NCBI RefSeq assembly: GCF_016612995.1
Contig: NZ_JAEOAH010000013.1
Coordinates: 1 to 64,000, forward strand
DNA: 64,000 nt
Direction of reading: 5' to 3'
Source of the DNA: Viridibacillus soli
Lineage (GTDB): Bacteria; Bacillota; Bacilli; Bacillales_A; Planococcaceae
Positions 1 through 8,036 of the stretch are shown piece by piece; position 1 is the first letter of the stretch; the number at the start of each line of letters is the position of its first letter. The position numbers and the translations under genes are program-made. Under the pieces are notes generated by a model. It saw only the letters and a list, made by a program, of their open reading frames with translations. It did not search any database and was not told where the DNA came from.

Positions 1-1
1 T

Positions 2-148
2 GAAGCGAAAAATAGTGAGTTGAAAAATCCGCATGGGTACGATACGGCCCAATCAGCGGGTCTATTTGGCATGGAAATTCAAGGTGCCACAATAATATTC
101 GCTGTGAATCTAAAGCGAATATTAAAGCTATTAAATGAAAAAGAGTAA
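2..148 (+). pseudogene. C-terminal end of a transposase (IS1182-like), cut by the window edge
   Basis: The open frame from base 2 to the TAA at 146-148 encodes about 48 residues ending FAVNLKRILKLLNEKE. The stretch GLFGMEIQGATIIFAVNLKR resembles the C-terminus of DDE transposases of IS1182-like elements. The family is recalled from sequence style rather than searched, so it is tentative. The left part lies outside the window, so I cannot tell whether the gene is intact. A strong hairpin follows directly. It marks the left border of the phage-derived block. Confidence 0.5.
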
Positions 149-165
149 GGAATAGGCAATGAAAT

Positions 166-208
166 AAGGCACTCTCTGTTCAAATCGAACAGAAAGTGCC
201 TTATTTTT
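166..208 (+). terminator. Hairpin terminator after the transposase
   Basis: AAGGCACTCTCTGTTC pairs with GAACAGAAAGTGCCTT across a short loop, with one mismatch in 16 pairs, and is followed by TATTTTTAT. It fits an intrinsic terminator for the transposase gene. Confidence 0.75.
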
Positions 209-348
209 ATTCAAAAAACAATTCCATAGTTAAAAACGTAAGTTTTTCAGTGGCCTCGTATTATACAGGAGTCTTTTATTTCAGGCATAAATTGCAGTAT
301 CTTCATTTGTAAAACAGCTCACCTTTAAGGGCACAATATACTGTGTAT

Positions 349-705
349 TTATTTATTCCTTTTTATTGTTTCCCACATTTCTCTCAATAAGCGTAAATCT
401 TCTTCCTTAGATTTTGGTAGCTCTTTATACCACTTCTGTAAGTCGGGACTATTTGCAAATGCTTGGAAATCTTCTTCATTCTTATCTACGAGTGCTGAAT
501 TTTGGAAATTAGATCTACCAAGGAGGTGATCTGAAGTACATTCAAGAACATTTGATAATTTCAAAAGTTCTTCATCTTTTATTGGACGATTCTCAGATTC
601 AATACGGTTCATTACACTTGGATTGAGCCCTACACGGCTGGCCAATTCTCTTTGACTCCAACCTTTTTTTTCTCGCAATAAGATGATTCTCTTTCCTATG
701 TCCAT
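349..705 (-). CDS. XRE-family phage repressor (cI-like)
   Basis: A 118-residue protein with an N-terminal HTH_3 domain (about residues 1-60: GKRIILLREKKGWSQRELA, then NPSVMNRIESENRPIKDEEL). The middle has the CTSDHLLGRS motif typical of XRE repressors, and the C-terminus is acidic and W-rich. I chose the ATG at 705 (MDIGKR) because AAAGGTGG lies at the right distance; an ATG at 741 in the same frame lacks a good site. It is divergent from the phage genes to its right and probably binds the repeated TTGCTA-AAA-TAGCAA sites in the adjoining 742-1060 region. By analogy with PBSX Xre it should keep the tail operon silent. There is no LexA-type peptidase domain, so induction must use another route. 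Confidence 0.85.
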   Translation of the reverse strand: MDIGKRIILLREKKGWSQRELASRVGLNPSVMNRIESENRPIKDEELLKLSNVLECTSDHLLGRSNFQNSALVDKNEEDFQAFANSPDLQKWYKELPKSKEEDLRLLREMWETIKRNK

Positions 706-791
706 TAAGCCACCACCTTTCTTTAAAATATAATATTTCATCTTCTTAGATATGTTAATTCTATCATGTGCTAACTTTAGAATTAAAATTA

Positions 792-806
792 TTACTAAAA
801 TAACAA
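792..806. promoter_or_regulatory. Putative repressor operator 1 (degenerate)
   Basis: TTACTAAAATAACAA is a two-base variant of the TTGCTA-AAA-TAGCAA site found three more times nearby. It is the copy nearest the repressor gene, 86 bases from its start, and so may serve autoregulation. Function is inferred from repetition and position. Confidence 0.5.
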
Positions 807-818
807 CTTTAACTTGCG

Positions 819-833
819 TTTCTAAAATAGCAA
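819..833. promoter_or_regulatory. Putative repressor operator 2
   Basis: TTTCTAAAATAGCAA differs by one base from the perfect palindrome at 851-865. It begins 27 bases from operator 1 and 32 bases before operator 3, close to integral helical turns, as in clustered phage operators. Confidence 0.6.
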
Positions 834-850
834 TGTTATATTTTGGTTAC

Positions 851-865
851 TTGCTAAAATAGCAA
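851..865. promoter_or_regulatory. Putative repressor operator 3 (perfect palindrome)
   Basis: TTGCTA-AAA-TAGCAA is a perfect 6-bp inverted repeat around a 3-base spacer and is taken as the consensus of the series. It is probably the highest-affinity site of the divergent XRE repressor; this is inferred. Confidence 0.65.
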
Positions 866-1038
866 TTTATAAAGGGGGTTACAAAACTATATTCAATTTA
901 AACATTACATTTTAAACCTGTATTGAAAAATAAAGCTCTATTTTTCTAGATTAAAAAGGCATGTTCTTTTAATTTAAGTAATCATACAAATATATGCTAA
1001 TTCTAACTAGAGTTATATTTACTATTCTATCTAAATGA

Positions 1039-1053
1039 TTGCTGAAATAGCAA
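1039..1053. promoter_or_regulatory. Putative repressor operator 4
   Basis: TTGCTGAAATAGCAA is a one-base variant of the consensus, 188 bases from operator 3 and on the side of the rightward early genes. It may control the early rightward promoter. The rest of 742-1418 contains no supportable gene. Confidence 0.6.
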
Positions 1054-1418
1054 TTGTTTTTATTAGAACATTACGGGGTGTTGATTCCAGTCAATGGATT
1101 TAAAAATTATATTATTTGATATTAATTTCGATTATTGGAGAAATAAGAACCTATTTGATGAATAACGGATTTTGATTGATTACGAAGAATAGCTAAAGCT
1201 AAATAATCATTACTGACGTTTAGCAGGTCTTGGGTAGCAGTTAGAATATTCTTGAAATAATTATTTAATCACAAAAAAGATTCCCAGATGTAATAGTAGG
1301 GTTGTTGAATATAAATGAAATTATAAAATGTTCTATTTAGAAGGTCGAAATAATTTTCATGATTATAAGAAGTATCATAAGAAACAAACACTATTTTGAA
1401 AGCAAGAGGATTGTTGAG

Positions 1419-1691
1419 ATGAAATTAACTTTATTTAGAGAAGAAGATTTTGAAAATGCATGTAGAGAACAAAAGATTATTGAACAAATACCTGATGAAC
1501 TAATTAATCATACCAAGCAAGGCAATTACGCAGCTGCAGAGCTTTGTGCAGAAGAAATAATCGAATCTATAAGAGAAATACGTAAAATGCAAGGCGCAAA
1601 ACGTGAACATGATAAATTAGTTCAGTTAGTTGAAAACTTAACTAGACAAGGGATTGAAATAGAGTTGGTAAAGATAAATGCATCAAATTGA
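1419..1691 (+). CDS. Hypothetical small phage early protein
   Basis: A 90-residue, mostly helical and charged protein (MKLTLFREEDFENAC...). I chose the ATG at 1419 because AGAGGA lies 7-9 bases upstream; the frame extends to 1359 without a comparable site. The middle (NYAAAELCAEEIIESIREIRK) looks like amphipathic helices. I recognise no family. It sits between the operator cluster and the XtrA/Xpf-like genes, so an early regulatory or accessory phage role is likely. Confidence 0.6.
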   Translation: MKLTLFREEDFENACREQKIIEQIPDELINHTKQGNYAAAELCAEEIIESIREIRKMQGAKREHDKLVQLVENLTRQGIEIELVKINASN

Positions 1692-1862
1692 ATCATTATG
1701 GTTAGTGCTTTCCGAAAAATGAAGGACGAATCGTTTCATATTAGGTTTATCGTTAAGGATGACATTTATATAGTAAAAAATTATAGGAATTATAATTCGA
1801 GAACCTTTCACTAGAATAATAATGGTTCAAGAAAATATTGTAAACATTAGGGAGATTAGAGA

Positions 1863-2042
1863 ATGATTAAGACACACTCAATTTATTCATCAATAGACAC
1901 TAAATTAAGTGAAGAAATCAATGATTGGTTAACTGTTAATTTAAGTATAGAAGTTATTGATATTAAGTATGCATCGGTAATGGATGAAGAATGTAATCTA
2001 TATGAATCCGCACTGATTATATACAATATGATTGAGAATTAA
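1863..2042 (+). CDS. Cse60-like small protein
   Basis: A 59-residue ORF with a GGGAG site about 8 bases upstream of the ATG. The centre (DIKYASVMDEECNLYESALIIY) matches the pattern of the Bacillus sporulation protein Cse60 family (DIKYS...DDEG...SALIIY). Cse60-like proteins are common as small phage-borne genes, and their biochemical role is unknown. It stands alone with 170 bases before it and about 300 bases of apparently non-coding sequence after it. Confidence 0.6.
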   Translation: MIKTHSIYSSIDTKLSEEINDWLTVNLSIEVIDIKYASVMDEECNLYESALIIYNMIEN

Positions 2043-2346
2043 TTGAAAAAGAGTTCATGAAGGTTAATTATATGGAAATGGTTTTAGAAGCATGTTCTCA
2101 CTTTTTGGGAAATTCACTGTATAATTTTCAGCTATTTAATTGGTAAAAAAATATTCGGTGAGTATCAGAATAGATTAAAGCTGAAAATTTATCAATTTTG
2201 AGTTTTGTATATCATGCCAAAATTATCCACATTCCAAATCAAGAGGTGTAATCTTATTACATATATTTTCGACAAGGATTTAATTTAAAATATTAGCTAC
2301 AGAATGAAATGAAGAAGAAAGTAAAATTTTTTTAGGGGATAGACTA
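2043..2346. other. Intergenic, no supportable gene
   Basis: AT-rich sequence between the Cse60-like gene and the XtrA-like gene. It holds only a 28-codon ORF without a convincing ribosome site. I see no hairpin, repeat or recognisable remnant. Confidence 0.5.
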
Positions 2347-2550
2347 TTGGATATAGAAACAAAAAAAATAGAAGTTGATACAAAAACCTTAACTGCAAAA
2401 ATCGACGCTAGTGAGAACAAACTGGTGTATATTGTGGAAGATGGTAAAGTTGAAGCAATACCTTTACCAGCTTACGGTATCTTAGAAATTCCATGCCAAA
2501 ATTATAAAATTGGAAATCCAGCATATAGAATTACGGTAAAAAGAAAATAA
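2347..2550 (+). CDS. xtrA: XtrA/YqaO-like small phage protein
   Basis: A 67-residue protein starting at TTG 2347 with AGGGGA upstream. The pattern of a short acidic N-terminus followed by LVYIVEDGKVEAIPLPAYG resembles XtrA/YqaO of the Bacillus subtilis PBSX and skin elements. In PBSX, xtrA lies just upstream of xpf, and the same order is seen here. The function of XtrA is not known. Assignment rests on sequence style and synteny. Confidence 0.6.
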   Translation: MDIETKKIEVDTKTLTAKIDASENKLVYIVEDGKVEAIPLPAYGILEIPCQNYKIGNPAYRITVKRK

Positions 2551-2639
2551 TTGCTTAGTCGAAAAATCGAGAGCATCAGATAAACGTGTAAAAGCGTTTG
2601 TTTGGTGCTCTTTTATATTTGAAAAAAGGTGGTTATTAA

Positions 2640-3119
2640 ATGAATTGGGCACATGATTTATTAATTGAATATTCAAAAGGTAAAAAAGAATTACAACGTA
2701 TGAAAGGTCAACTAAAGGAAGATGAGCGTGAAGTTGAAAAACAAATAAATAGCATGATTGATAGTATGACTTTTGCAATAAATTGGATGGAAACAGGTAG
2801 GAACCCTGATTCACATCGTGGTATTGATAAAAAATCCATTTATCATAAGCAATTTTTTGAGAGCATAGATGTCATTCCAGATATCACTGATCAGCTATAT
2901 GATATAGATTCAAAACAGTTGTATATGACTAGTGAAGAAAAAAGCATACTTGCGGATATATTTATTTCTTGGTCATTAAAAGAACGTCATTGTTATATTG
3001 AGCATGTTGTTAATAATAAAAGTTTACAAACTATCGCTAATGATTTGAATATAGGGAAAAGTACAGTTCAAAAGTATATTGAGCGGGCAAAGAATAAAGT
3101 GAATAATCGGGTTTTCTAA
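2640..3119 (+). CDS. xpf: Xpf-like late-gene activator (sigma-region-4-like)
   Basis: 159 residues. The N-terminal half contains AINWMETGRNPDSHRGIDKK, typical of PBSX Xpf/YqaQ and related phage positive control factors. The C-terminal half ends in a sigma-4-like helix-turn-helix (SLQTIANDLNIGKSTVQKYIERAKNK). Such proteins direct RNA polymerase to the phage late promoter. The ATG at 2640 follows AAAAAAGGTGG. The gene is immediately followed by a tandem 10-bp repeat and then the tail operon, which fits an activator located next to its target promoter. Its length is normal for the family, and I see no damage. Confidence 0.8.
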   Translation: MNWAHDLLIEYSKGKKELQRMKGQLKEDEREVEKQINSMIDSMTFAINWMETGRNPDSHRGIDKKSIYHKQFFESIDVIPDITDQLYDIDSKQLYMTSEEKSILADIFISWSLKERHCYIEHVVNNKSLQTIANDLNIGKSTVQKYIERAKNKVNNRVF

Positions 3120-3127
3120 GCGGTTAC

Positions 3128-3147
3128 TGTCGTACGTTGTCGTACGT
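3128..3147 (+). promoter_or_regulatory. Tandem 10-bp repeat, likely late-activator binding site
   Basis: TGTCGTACGT occurs twice head to tail with no spacer, so the two copies lie one helical turn apart on the same face of the DNA. Each copy contains the palindrome CGTACG. A TATATG sequence follows 6 bases downstream and could be a -10 element. Located directly after the Xpf-like gene and before the tail operon, it is the best candidate for the late promoter. Binding by Xpf is inferred. Confidence 0.55.
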
Positions 3148-3160
3148 AGTTCATATATGT

Positions 3161-3168
3161 GAGGAGGT
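3161..3168 (+). promoter_or_regulatory. Orphan Shine-Dalgarno sequence
   Basis: GAGGAGGT is a near-perfect ribosome binding site, but no ATG, GTG or TTG start lies at a usable distance. The frame after it (TTTTTAAGTAAGCTA...) reads about 23 codons to a stop without a start codon. It may be the remnant of a lost first late gene. The remaining sequence up to 3408 holds no gene. Confidence 0.45.
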
Positions 3169-3408
3169 ATTTTTAAGTAAGCTAAGTTTTCATTTCAAGA
3201 ATCTCTTTATTCAGCTAAAACATTTTCAAAGTAGCAATAAGTAATATTACAGTATTTATAAAGGGAAATGGTGAAAATTGTAAGGTGGAAAAATGAGATT
3301 TTTGAATTTAGTATTTATCATGAGAAAAGCTTATTCAAATGTTATTTATTGAGATAGGAAGTAAAAAGTTGAAGAGTTTGAATTAAAGAAATAGGAGGAA
3401 TACAAATT

Positions 3409-4242
3409 ATGGCATATGAAATGATGAATGGGGCGCGTCCAGGTTCTTCAAGAAATTTAGTAATTGGACCGGGGCTTATTACGCGAGGATTTAATCCAAT
3501 TACATTTGACCCAAAAGACCGTTCTACTTGGGGCGAATACATTGGAGCAACTAAAGGTGGTAATGAAATTAGTGTCGAAACAGAGTGGCATTCTGTTGAA
3601 GTAGATGGTGCACTTGGTACTATTGATAATATGGAGTGGTTAGTAAAAGCAAATGCAAAGCTATCTACTAATATTCTAGAAATGACAAAGGAAAATCTTC
3701 AATTAAAACTACCTGTATTCAATGTTACGTCTCATGATGATAATTACGATATGATTCGTCATAATGGTTCAATTGCACCTAGTAGCTCTGATACATTAGC
3801 AATTTTTGGCTCAATTACAGGTAAATCCGTACCGGTTGTATTTGTATTAGAACGTGCCCGTTGTATTGATTCTTTCAATTTGCCTTTAGGTACAGGTAAG
3901 GATGATATTGTATTAAAGGCAGAGTTTGTAGCTCGTTATGCTGAAGATAACTTTACACGTATTCCGTTCTATATACTGTATCCAAAAGGTGGCTCTAATG
4001 TTGTTGCACCAGTTGCGACACCAGCTCCTGGAACATATTCAGAAGCACAATCAGTTAGCTTAAATGCAGCTGTAAATCACGAAATCTACTATACATTAGA
4101 CGGCTCATATCCTACTCCAAGCAATGGGATTAAGTATAAAGGGCCAATTACAGTTTCAACGACTACAACGATTACTGCAGTTGCTACAAAAGGTCACGAT
4201 ACATCTACACCAGTATCATTTGCATATTCAATTGATCAATAA
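3409..4242 (+). CDS. Major tail tube protein with C-terminal chitobiase/Ig-like domain
   Basis: 277 residues, ATG after AGGAGG. Residues 1 to about 200 have the size and sequence style of siphovirus tail tube proteins (gpV-like). From about 205 a separate domain follows: a PAPGTYSEAQSVSLNAA entry, then YYTLDGSYPTPS and a TTTTITAVATKG repeat. This is the CHB_HEX_C_1 (PF13290) type Ig-like fold, often exposed on phage tails where it may bind carbohydrate. It is the first gene of the tail operon. It is followed by a strong terminator-like hairpin, which could lower expression of downstream genes relative to this abundant subunit. No sheath gene is present, so the tail should be non-contractile. 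Confidence 0.75.
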   Translation: MAYEMMNGARPGSSRNLVIGPGLITRGFNPITFDPKDRSTWGEYIGATKGGNEISVETEWHSVEVDGALGTIDNMEWLVKANAKLSTNILEMTKENLQLKLPVFNVTSHDDNYDMIRHNGSIAPSSSDTLAIFGSITGKSVPVVFVLERARCIDSFNLPLGTGKDDIVLKAEFVARYAEDNFTRIPFYILYPKGGSNVVAPVATPAPGTYSEAQSVSLNAAVNHEIYYTLDGSYPTPSNGIKYKGPITVSTTTTITAVATKGHDTSTPVSFAYSIDQ

Positions 4243-4270
4243 AAAAACCCCCTTTAAGGGGGTTTTTATT
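4243..4270 (+). terminator. Hairpin after the tail tube gene
   Basis: AACCCCC-TTTAA-GGGGGTTTTT forms a short strong stem with a T-run. It sits inside the operon, just after the highest-copy structural gene. Partial termination here would set stoichiometry between tube and downstream proteins. Confidence 0.8.
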
Positions 4271-4286
4271 ATTAGGGGGAATCACA

Positions 4287-4709
4287 GTGGACACACTTAT
4301 CGGTATTGAAAAAATGGTTATTATTAACGGTGAAGAAATAAAGATTAAGCAACTTGGTTTAAAACACCTATTTAGATTTGTATCAATTCTCAAAAAAGCA
4401 AAGATTGTTGGTTATTTCATGCAACTGATGACGGACTTAAATTCCGTTGAAGAGGAAACAGAAGAAGAAAAGAGAGTGAAATATTTACAAGTTGTTTTTA
4501 ATTTAATCTTCGAGTTGGTTGAAGCTGAAGGTGAAATTTATGAATTTATAGCATCAATTGTAGGTAAGAAAAAAGAAGATGTTGAGAATATGCCATTAGA
4601 TGCATTTGTTAAAGTAGTTGAAGCCGTCTTTACATCCAAGGATTTAACGGATTTTTTCTCGGCGGTCCAGAGAGTTCTAAGCAAACAAACGGACCAGAAA
4701 ACAGTTTAG
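4287..4709 (+). CDS. Tail assembly chaperone (gpG-like), pre-frameshift product
   Basis: 140 residues starting at GTG 4287 with AGGGGG upstream. It has the size, acidity and position (between tail tube and tape measure) of lambda gpG-type chaperones, which bind the tape measure during tail assembly. Near its 3' end the sequence GAT TTT TTC contains T TTT TTC at 4652-4658, a canonical -1 slippery heptamer in the correct phase. The following gene is open in the -1 frame from well upstream of that point. Function is assigned from position, size and frameshift architecture, because sequence conservation in this family is low. Confidence 0.75.
   Translation: MDTLIGIEKMVIINGEEIKIKQLGLKHLFRFVSILKKAKIVGYFMQLMTDLNSVEEETEEEKRVKYLQVVFNLIFELVEAEGEIYEFIASIVGKKKEDVENMPLDAFVKVVEAVFTSKDLTDFFSAVQRVLSKQTDQKTV
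4652..4658 (+). other. Programmed -1 frameshift slippery site
   Basis: T TTT TTC read as GAT-TTT-TTC in the upstream frame. After slipping back one base, translation continues CTC GGC GGT CCA... without a stop to 5113. The predicted join is 4287-4658 then 4658-5113, giving a 275-residue fusion. I could not assess a downstream pseudoknot by eye. Confidence 0.75.
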
Positions 4710-5113
4710 AAAACAACACTAATACTAATGAAATAAACCCCTTGGAGGACTCTGATACACTCTATCGAGCAATTGATCGTGTACAAAAGCGTTATAAGTG
4801 GACTGATGAATATATTGTTGAAATGCCTTATTCTCGTCTACTCCAACTGATGGTGGATACTGCTTTATGGGAAACTGAAAAAAGCCGTGAAGAATATCGT
4901 AAACAGGCATTTTTAACATGGCGAATTGAAGGAATGTTTGCAACGGAGACCATTCCAACATTTGAAGAATACTGTAATGAATTTGGGTTTGGTGATGTAC
5001 AAGTAGAAAACGAAACTGAAATTACATCATCACAAGAAGCATTAGATTATATTGATGAGTTATTCAATTGTGCTCCATTAAAAGATAGAGAGGAGGATGG
5101 AATTGTCAAATAA
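4658..5113 (+). CDS. Tail assembly chaperone C-terminal (gpT-like) frameshift extension
   Basis: The frame is open from before 4640 to the stop at 5113 and includes RAIDRVQKRYKWTDEYIVEMPYSRLLQLM. It could start alone at TTG 4742 but has no ribosome binding site there, so it is most likely made as the -1 fusion to the upstream chaperone, as lambda gpGT is. In the fusion the T part recruits tail tube subunits. The junction encodes an N/T-rich linker. It overlaps the start of the tape measure gene by about 10 bases. Confidence 0.7.
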   Translation, partial: LGGPESSKQTNGPENSLENNTNTNEINPLEDSDTLYRAIDRVQKRYKWTDEYIVEMPYSRLLQLMVDTALWETEKSREEYRKQAFLTWRIEGMFATETIPTFEEYCNEFGFGDVQVENETEITSSQEALDYIDELFNCAPLKDREEDGIVK

Positions 5114-8036
5114 TACTGGCTTTATAGGTTTAGTTGAAATGGTTGGAACGACTATTATTGAAACTGCCAAGCATTTGAAGAAAATGGATAATCTAGAGAA
5201 TAGATCATTACTATTGGCAAATAAGCTAGAAGAAAAATTAAAAGAGATTTCAGATATTATTACACAGATAGAGTCTAAACCCCATATTACTGTAAATATG
5301 AAAGATGCAAAAGAAAATATTAATACATTAAAAAAAGCTTTAGATGTGATGTTTGATAAAGTGGTAGCTAATAGACATTTACAAATCGATACAACCAACG
5401 CAATTACTAAAATAAACACATTAAATACTAAAATAGCAGCACTTGAAATTGCTATTAAAATTAATACTTCGCAAGTAAAAACGCAGATAAATCAAATCAA
5501 GGACCAAGCTAATGCGTTAAACATTATTTTAGAAGACAAAATCATTAATATAAAAATATTAAGCGATAAAGGTTTTAGTAATTTAATTAAAAGTTTTGAT
5601 ACGTTTGGTGCCAAATTAGATGGATTGTATTCGAAATTAAATATTCTTAGTGAAAAAATAGCAGCCATTGATCTTCAAGCGGCTATTAAATCTTATCCAA
5701 GTTCTGGATCAATAGATCAGCAAACTACGCCGAATGGTACTCCACCAGCGAATAGTCCTCCAACTAGTACCAGCTCAGGCTCATCCTCAGCATCAAATAT
5801 TGATTTGGATGAATTATCGAAGTTAGAGCAATTAAAATTACTCGGAGAACAATTGAACGAAATTGTAACTCCTGTACTTTTGGATATTTCAAGTAAGTTT
5901 GGAGAAGTTGTTAAGGATGCTGAACAAGGTTGGGGCAAATTTGCATCACAGACACTCATGAATACTAAATTGATGGGTGAATATAAGAACCAAATATCGG
6001 ATGTTTCAGCTGAAACTAGACAATCGCAAGAAAAAGTTGGTGGGTTATTCGCAGTTTTACATAACGAAATGGGTAAAACTAAGAGTAATATTGCAAACTC
6101 TGCAAAAATTGGCTTAAACTTCGCAAAAGTTTGGGACGTTGATGCTGTAAGTGCTATCTCATCTGTAGATAAAATTTCAAAGAAACTAGGAGTTTCGCAA
6201 GGTCAAGCTGCGGATATCATGGCCGCTGCAATGAAAAAGTATCAAGGTGATATTAATAAGGCTACCGAAAGCGTAATGGAGAACCAAAACGCATGGAAGA
6301 AGACTGGTAAGGTATTAATTGACGGTCAAACCGCGTATCAAAAAATGGTTAATAGTATAGATGGTGGGGGTCTTGCTCATTTAGAAATAACAGTTGGTAA
6401 ACTTGGTAACCTGTTATTAGAGTTATGGAAAGCTCTAGAACCAACTGTTATCAAAGTTGCTGATGGACTGTCTATACTTTTTGATAATCTAACAGCCTTC
6501 CTACGAGCTCATCCGGGCATAGCTAAAATAGTTGCTGATTTCGGAGCGTTAGCAATAGGTGTAGCATTAATTACTTCGAAATTATTACCACTAATAGAAG
6601 TATTTGATACTGTTTCTGGATTATTTGGACTCACTGGGACGAATTCTGAGAAATTAAAGACCATATTCTCTAAATTAGGAAAAGTCCTGATGGGGGTCTT
6701 TCGATTAATAAAGAAATTATTTGGAGGTATTAAAGGTGTACTTGTTAATTTCTTGCCAATGTTGTTGCCTTTACTAACAAATCCTCTTGTTTTGTTAGGT
6801 GTAGCCATTATAGCTGCTTTTGCTATTGTTGCTCGTTATTTATACAAGAATCGAAAAGTGCTAGGCCAACAAGCAGGAAAGATTGGAAAAGCTATTGTAA
6901 ATGGTCTTATTAAAGGTATTAATTTCATAAAAAAATGGAATCCTATTTCACTTTTTAATAAATATATAATTAAACCAATAAAAAAGCTTTTCGGAATCAA
7001 CTCACCATCGAAACTATTCTATAAATTTGGACGTTGGATTGTGGAAGGTTTAGTGAACGGGATAAAAGGTGCTGTAAAGTTATTAGTAAATATTTTTGCA
7101 CCATTAGGCATAGCAATAAAAAATTTCTTTAACAGTATCCGTCGTGTTTTAAGTCGGTTTGTTCGCTCTATAACTAGTTCTTTAGGACGTATTAGAAAGG
7201 CATTTTCTCGGATGGCAACATCTATTTTCAACTCGATAAAATGGGCTTTTAATGGGATATATAATTTTATTATTAAAGTTATGTCAAATGTTTGGGGTTT
7301 TTTATCTAGAATATTGAGACGTATTCGAAATTTTTTCTCAACAATTCTGGGCAGTATATTAAATAGTGTTGTGACTGTATTCAACAGCATTTATAGCAAA
7401 ATACGTACAACTCTATCTAACGCCTATAAGTATATCCAAAAAATATTTGGTAAAATCGGTTCTTTCTTTATTGGGCTAGCTAAAAAAGCATGGGACTGGG
7501 GTGCCAACATTGTTGAAGGTATCATAGGCGGTATAAAAGATAAGGTTTCTGGTGCAGTAAGTGCTATTAAGGAATTGGGTGGAAAAATCGCAGGTGGCTT
7601 TATCGGGAAAATGATCATCCGTTCACCTTCTCGTGTAATGTACGAGCTTGCTTCATTTATTCCTGATGGCGTACGCAATGCTATTCTTGATGGACGAAAA
7701 CGTGTTGGTAAAGCTACGAGAGACCTCGGTAACTCTATTAAAGATAATTTTATTCCAGATGTAGAGGGCGTTCGTTTCGACACTAGTAACGTATCAACGG
7801 CAGCAATCATACAATCATCGATTTCACCGAAAATACGAAATGCTGCCAAAAAAGTAGATTTTAAAAATAGATTGAACGGCAAGAAACCAACGTCAATCAA
7901 AGATACAGGAAAACAAGTAAATGTCGGGGATGTACATGTACATGTCAAGAAAGCTTCGACTGATGCAGATATCGATTTCCTAAATACAGCGTTAACAGAC
8001 AGGATTAATAAGGAGGTCCGACGTAAAGAACGATGA
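5103..8036 (+). CDS. Phage tail tape measure protein
   Basis: About 977 residues. I prefer TTG 5103 because AGGAGG (5091-5096) lies 6 bases before it; the in-frame ATG at 5097 abuts that site. The N-terminal ~190 residues are predicted coiled coil, followed by a P/S/T/G-rich linker (about 200-230). Then come a helical domain, hydrophobic segments (about 520-590) and a long basic aromatic region with repeated SPSKLFYKFG/SPSRVMYEL modules. It sets tail length and is carried inside the tube. By the usual 0.15 nm per residue it suggests a tail of roughly 145 nm (inference). The gene order chaperones-tape measure-Dit is standard. Confidence 0.9.
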   Translation: MSNNTGFIGLVEMVGTTIIETAKHLKKMDNLENRSLLLANKLEEKLKEISDIITQIESKPHITVNMKDAKENINTLKKALDVMFDKVVANRHLQIDTTNAITKINTLNTKIAALEIAIKINTSQVKTQINQIKDQANALNIILEDKIINIKILSDKGFSNLIKSFDTFGAKLDGLYSKLNILSEKIAAIDLQAAIKSYPSSGSIDQQTTPNGTPPANSPPTSTSSGSSSASNIDLDELSKLEQLKLLGEQLNEIVTPVLLDISSKFGEVVKDAEQGWGKFASQTLMNTKLMGEYKNQISDVSAETRQSQEKVGGLFAVLHNEMGKTKSNIANSAKIGLNFAKVWDVDAVSAISSVDKISKKLGVSQGQAADIMAAAMKKYQGDINKATESVMENQNAWKKTGKVLIDGQTAYQKMVNSIDGGGLAHLEITVGKLGNLLLELWKALEPTVIKVADGLSILFDNLTAFLRAHPGIAKIVADFGALAIGVALITSKLLPLIEVFDTVSGLFGLTGTNSEKLKTIFSKLGKVLMGVFRLIKKLFGGIKGVLVNFLPMLLPLLTNPLVLLGVAIIAAFAIVARYLYKNRKVLGQQAGKIGKAIVNGLIKGINFIKKWNPISLFNKYIIKPIKKLFGINSPSKLFYKFGRWIVEGLVNGIKGAVKLLVNIFAPLGIAIKNFFNSIRRVLSRFVRSITSSLGRIRKAFSRMATSIFNSIKWAFNGIYNFIIKVMSNVWGFLSRILRRIRNFFSTILGSILNSVVTVFNSIYSKIRTTLSNAYKYIQKIFGKIGSFFIGLAKKAWDWGANIVEGIIGGIKDKVSGAVSAIKELGGKIAGGFIGKMIIRSPSRVMYELASFIPDGVRNAILDGRKRVGKATRDLGNSIKDNFIPDVEGVRFDTSNVSTAAIIQSSISPKIRNAAKKVDFKNRLNGKKPTSIKDTGKQVNVGDVHVHVKKASTDADIDFLNTALTDRINKEVRRKER

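Noticed and set aside
349-1358. LexA box controlling the tail operon repressor region
   Set aside because: I looked for GAAC-N4-GTTC between 700 and 3400 and found none; near matches such as AGAACATTACGG do not fit.
6509-7948. Minus-strand ORFs opposite the tape measure gene
   Set aside because: They lie wholly inside a well-supported gene, lack ribosome sites and show no family motif.
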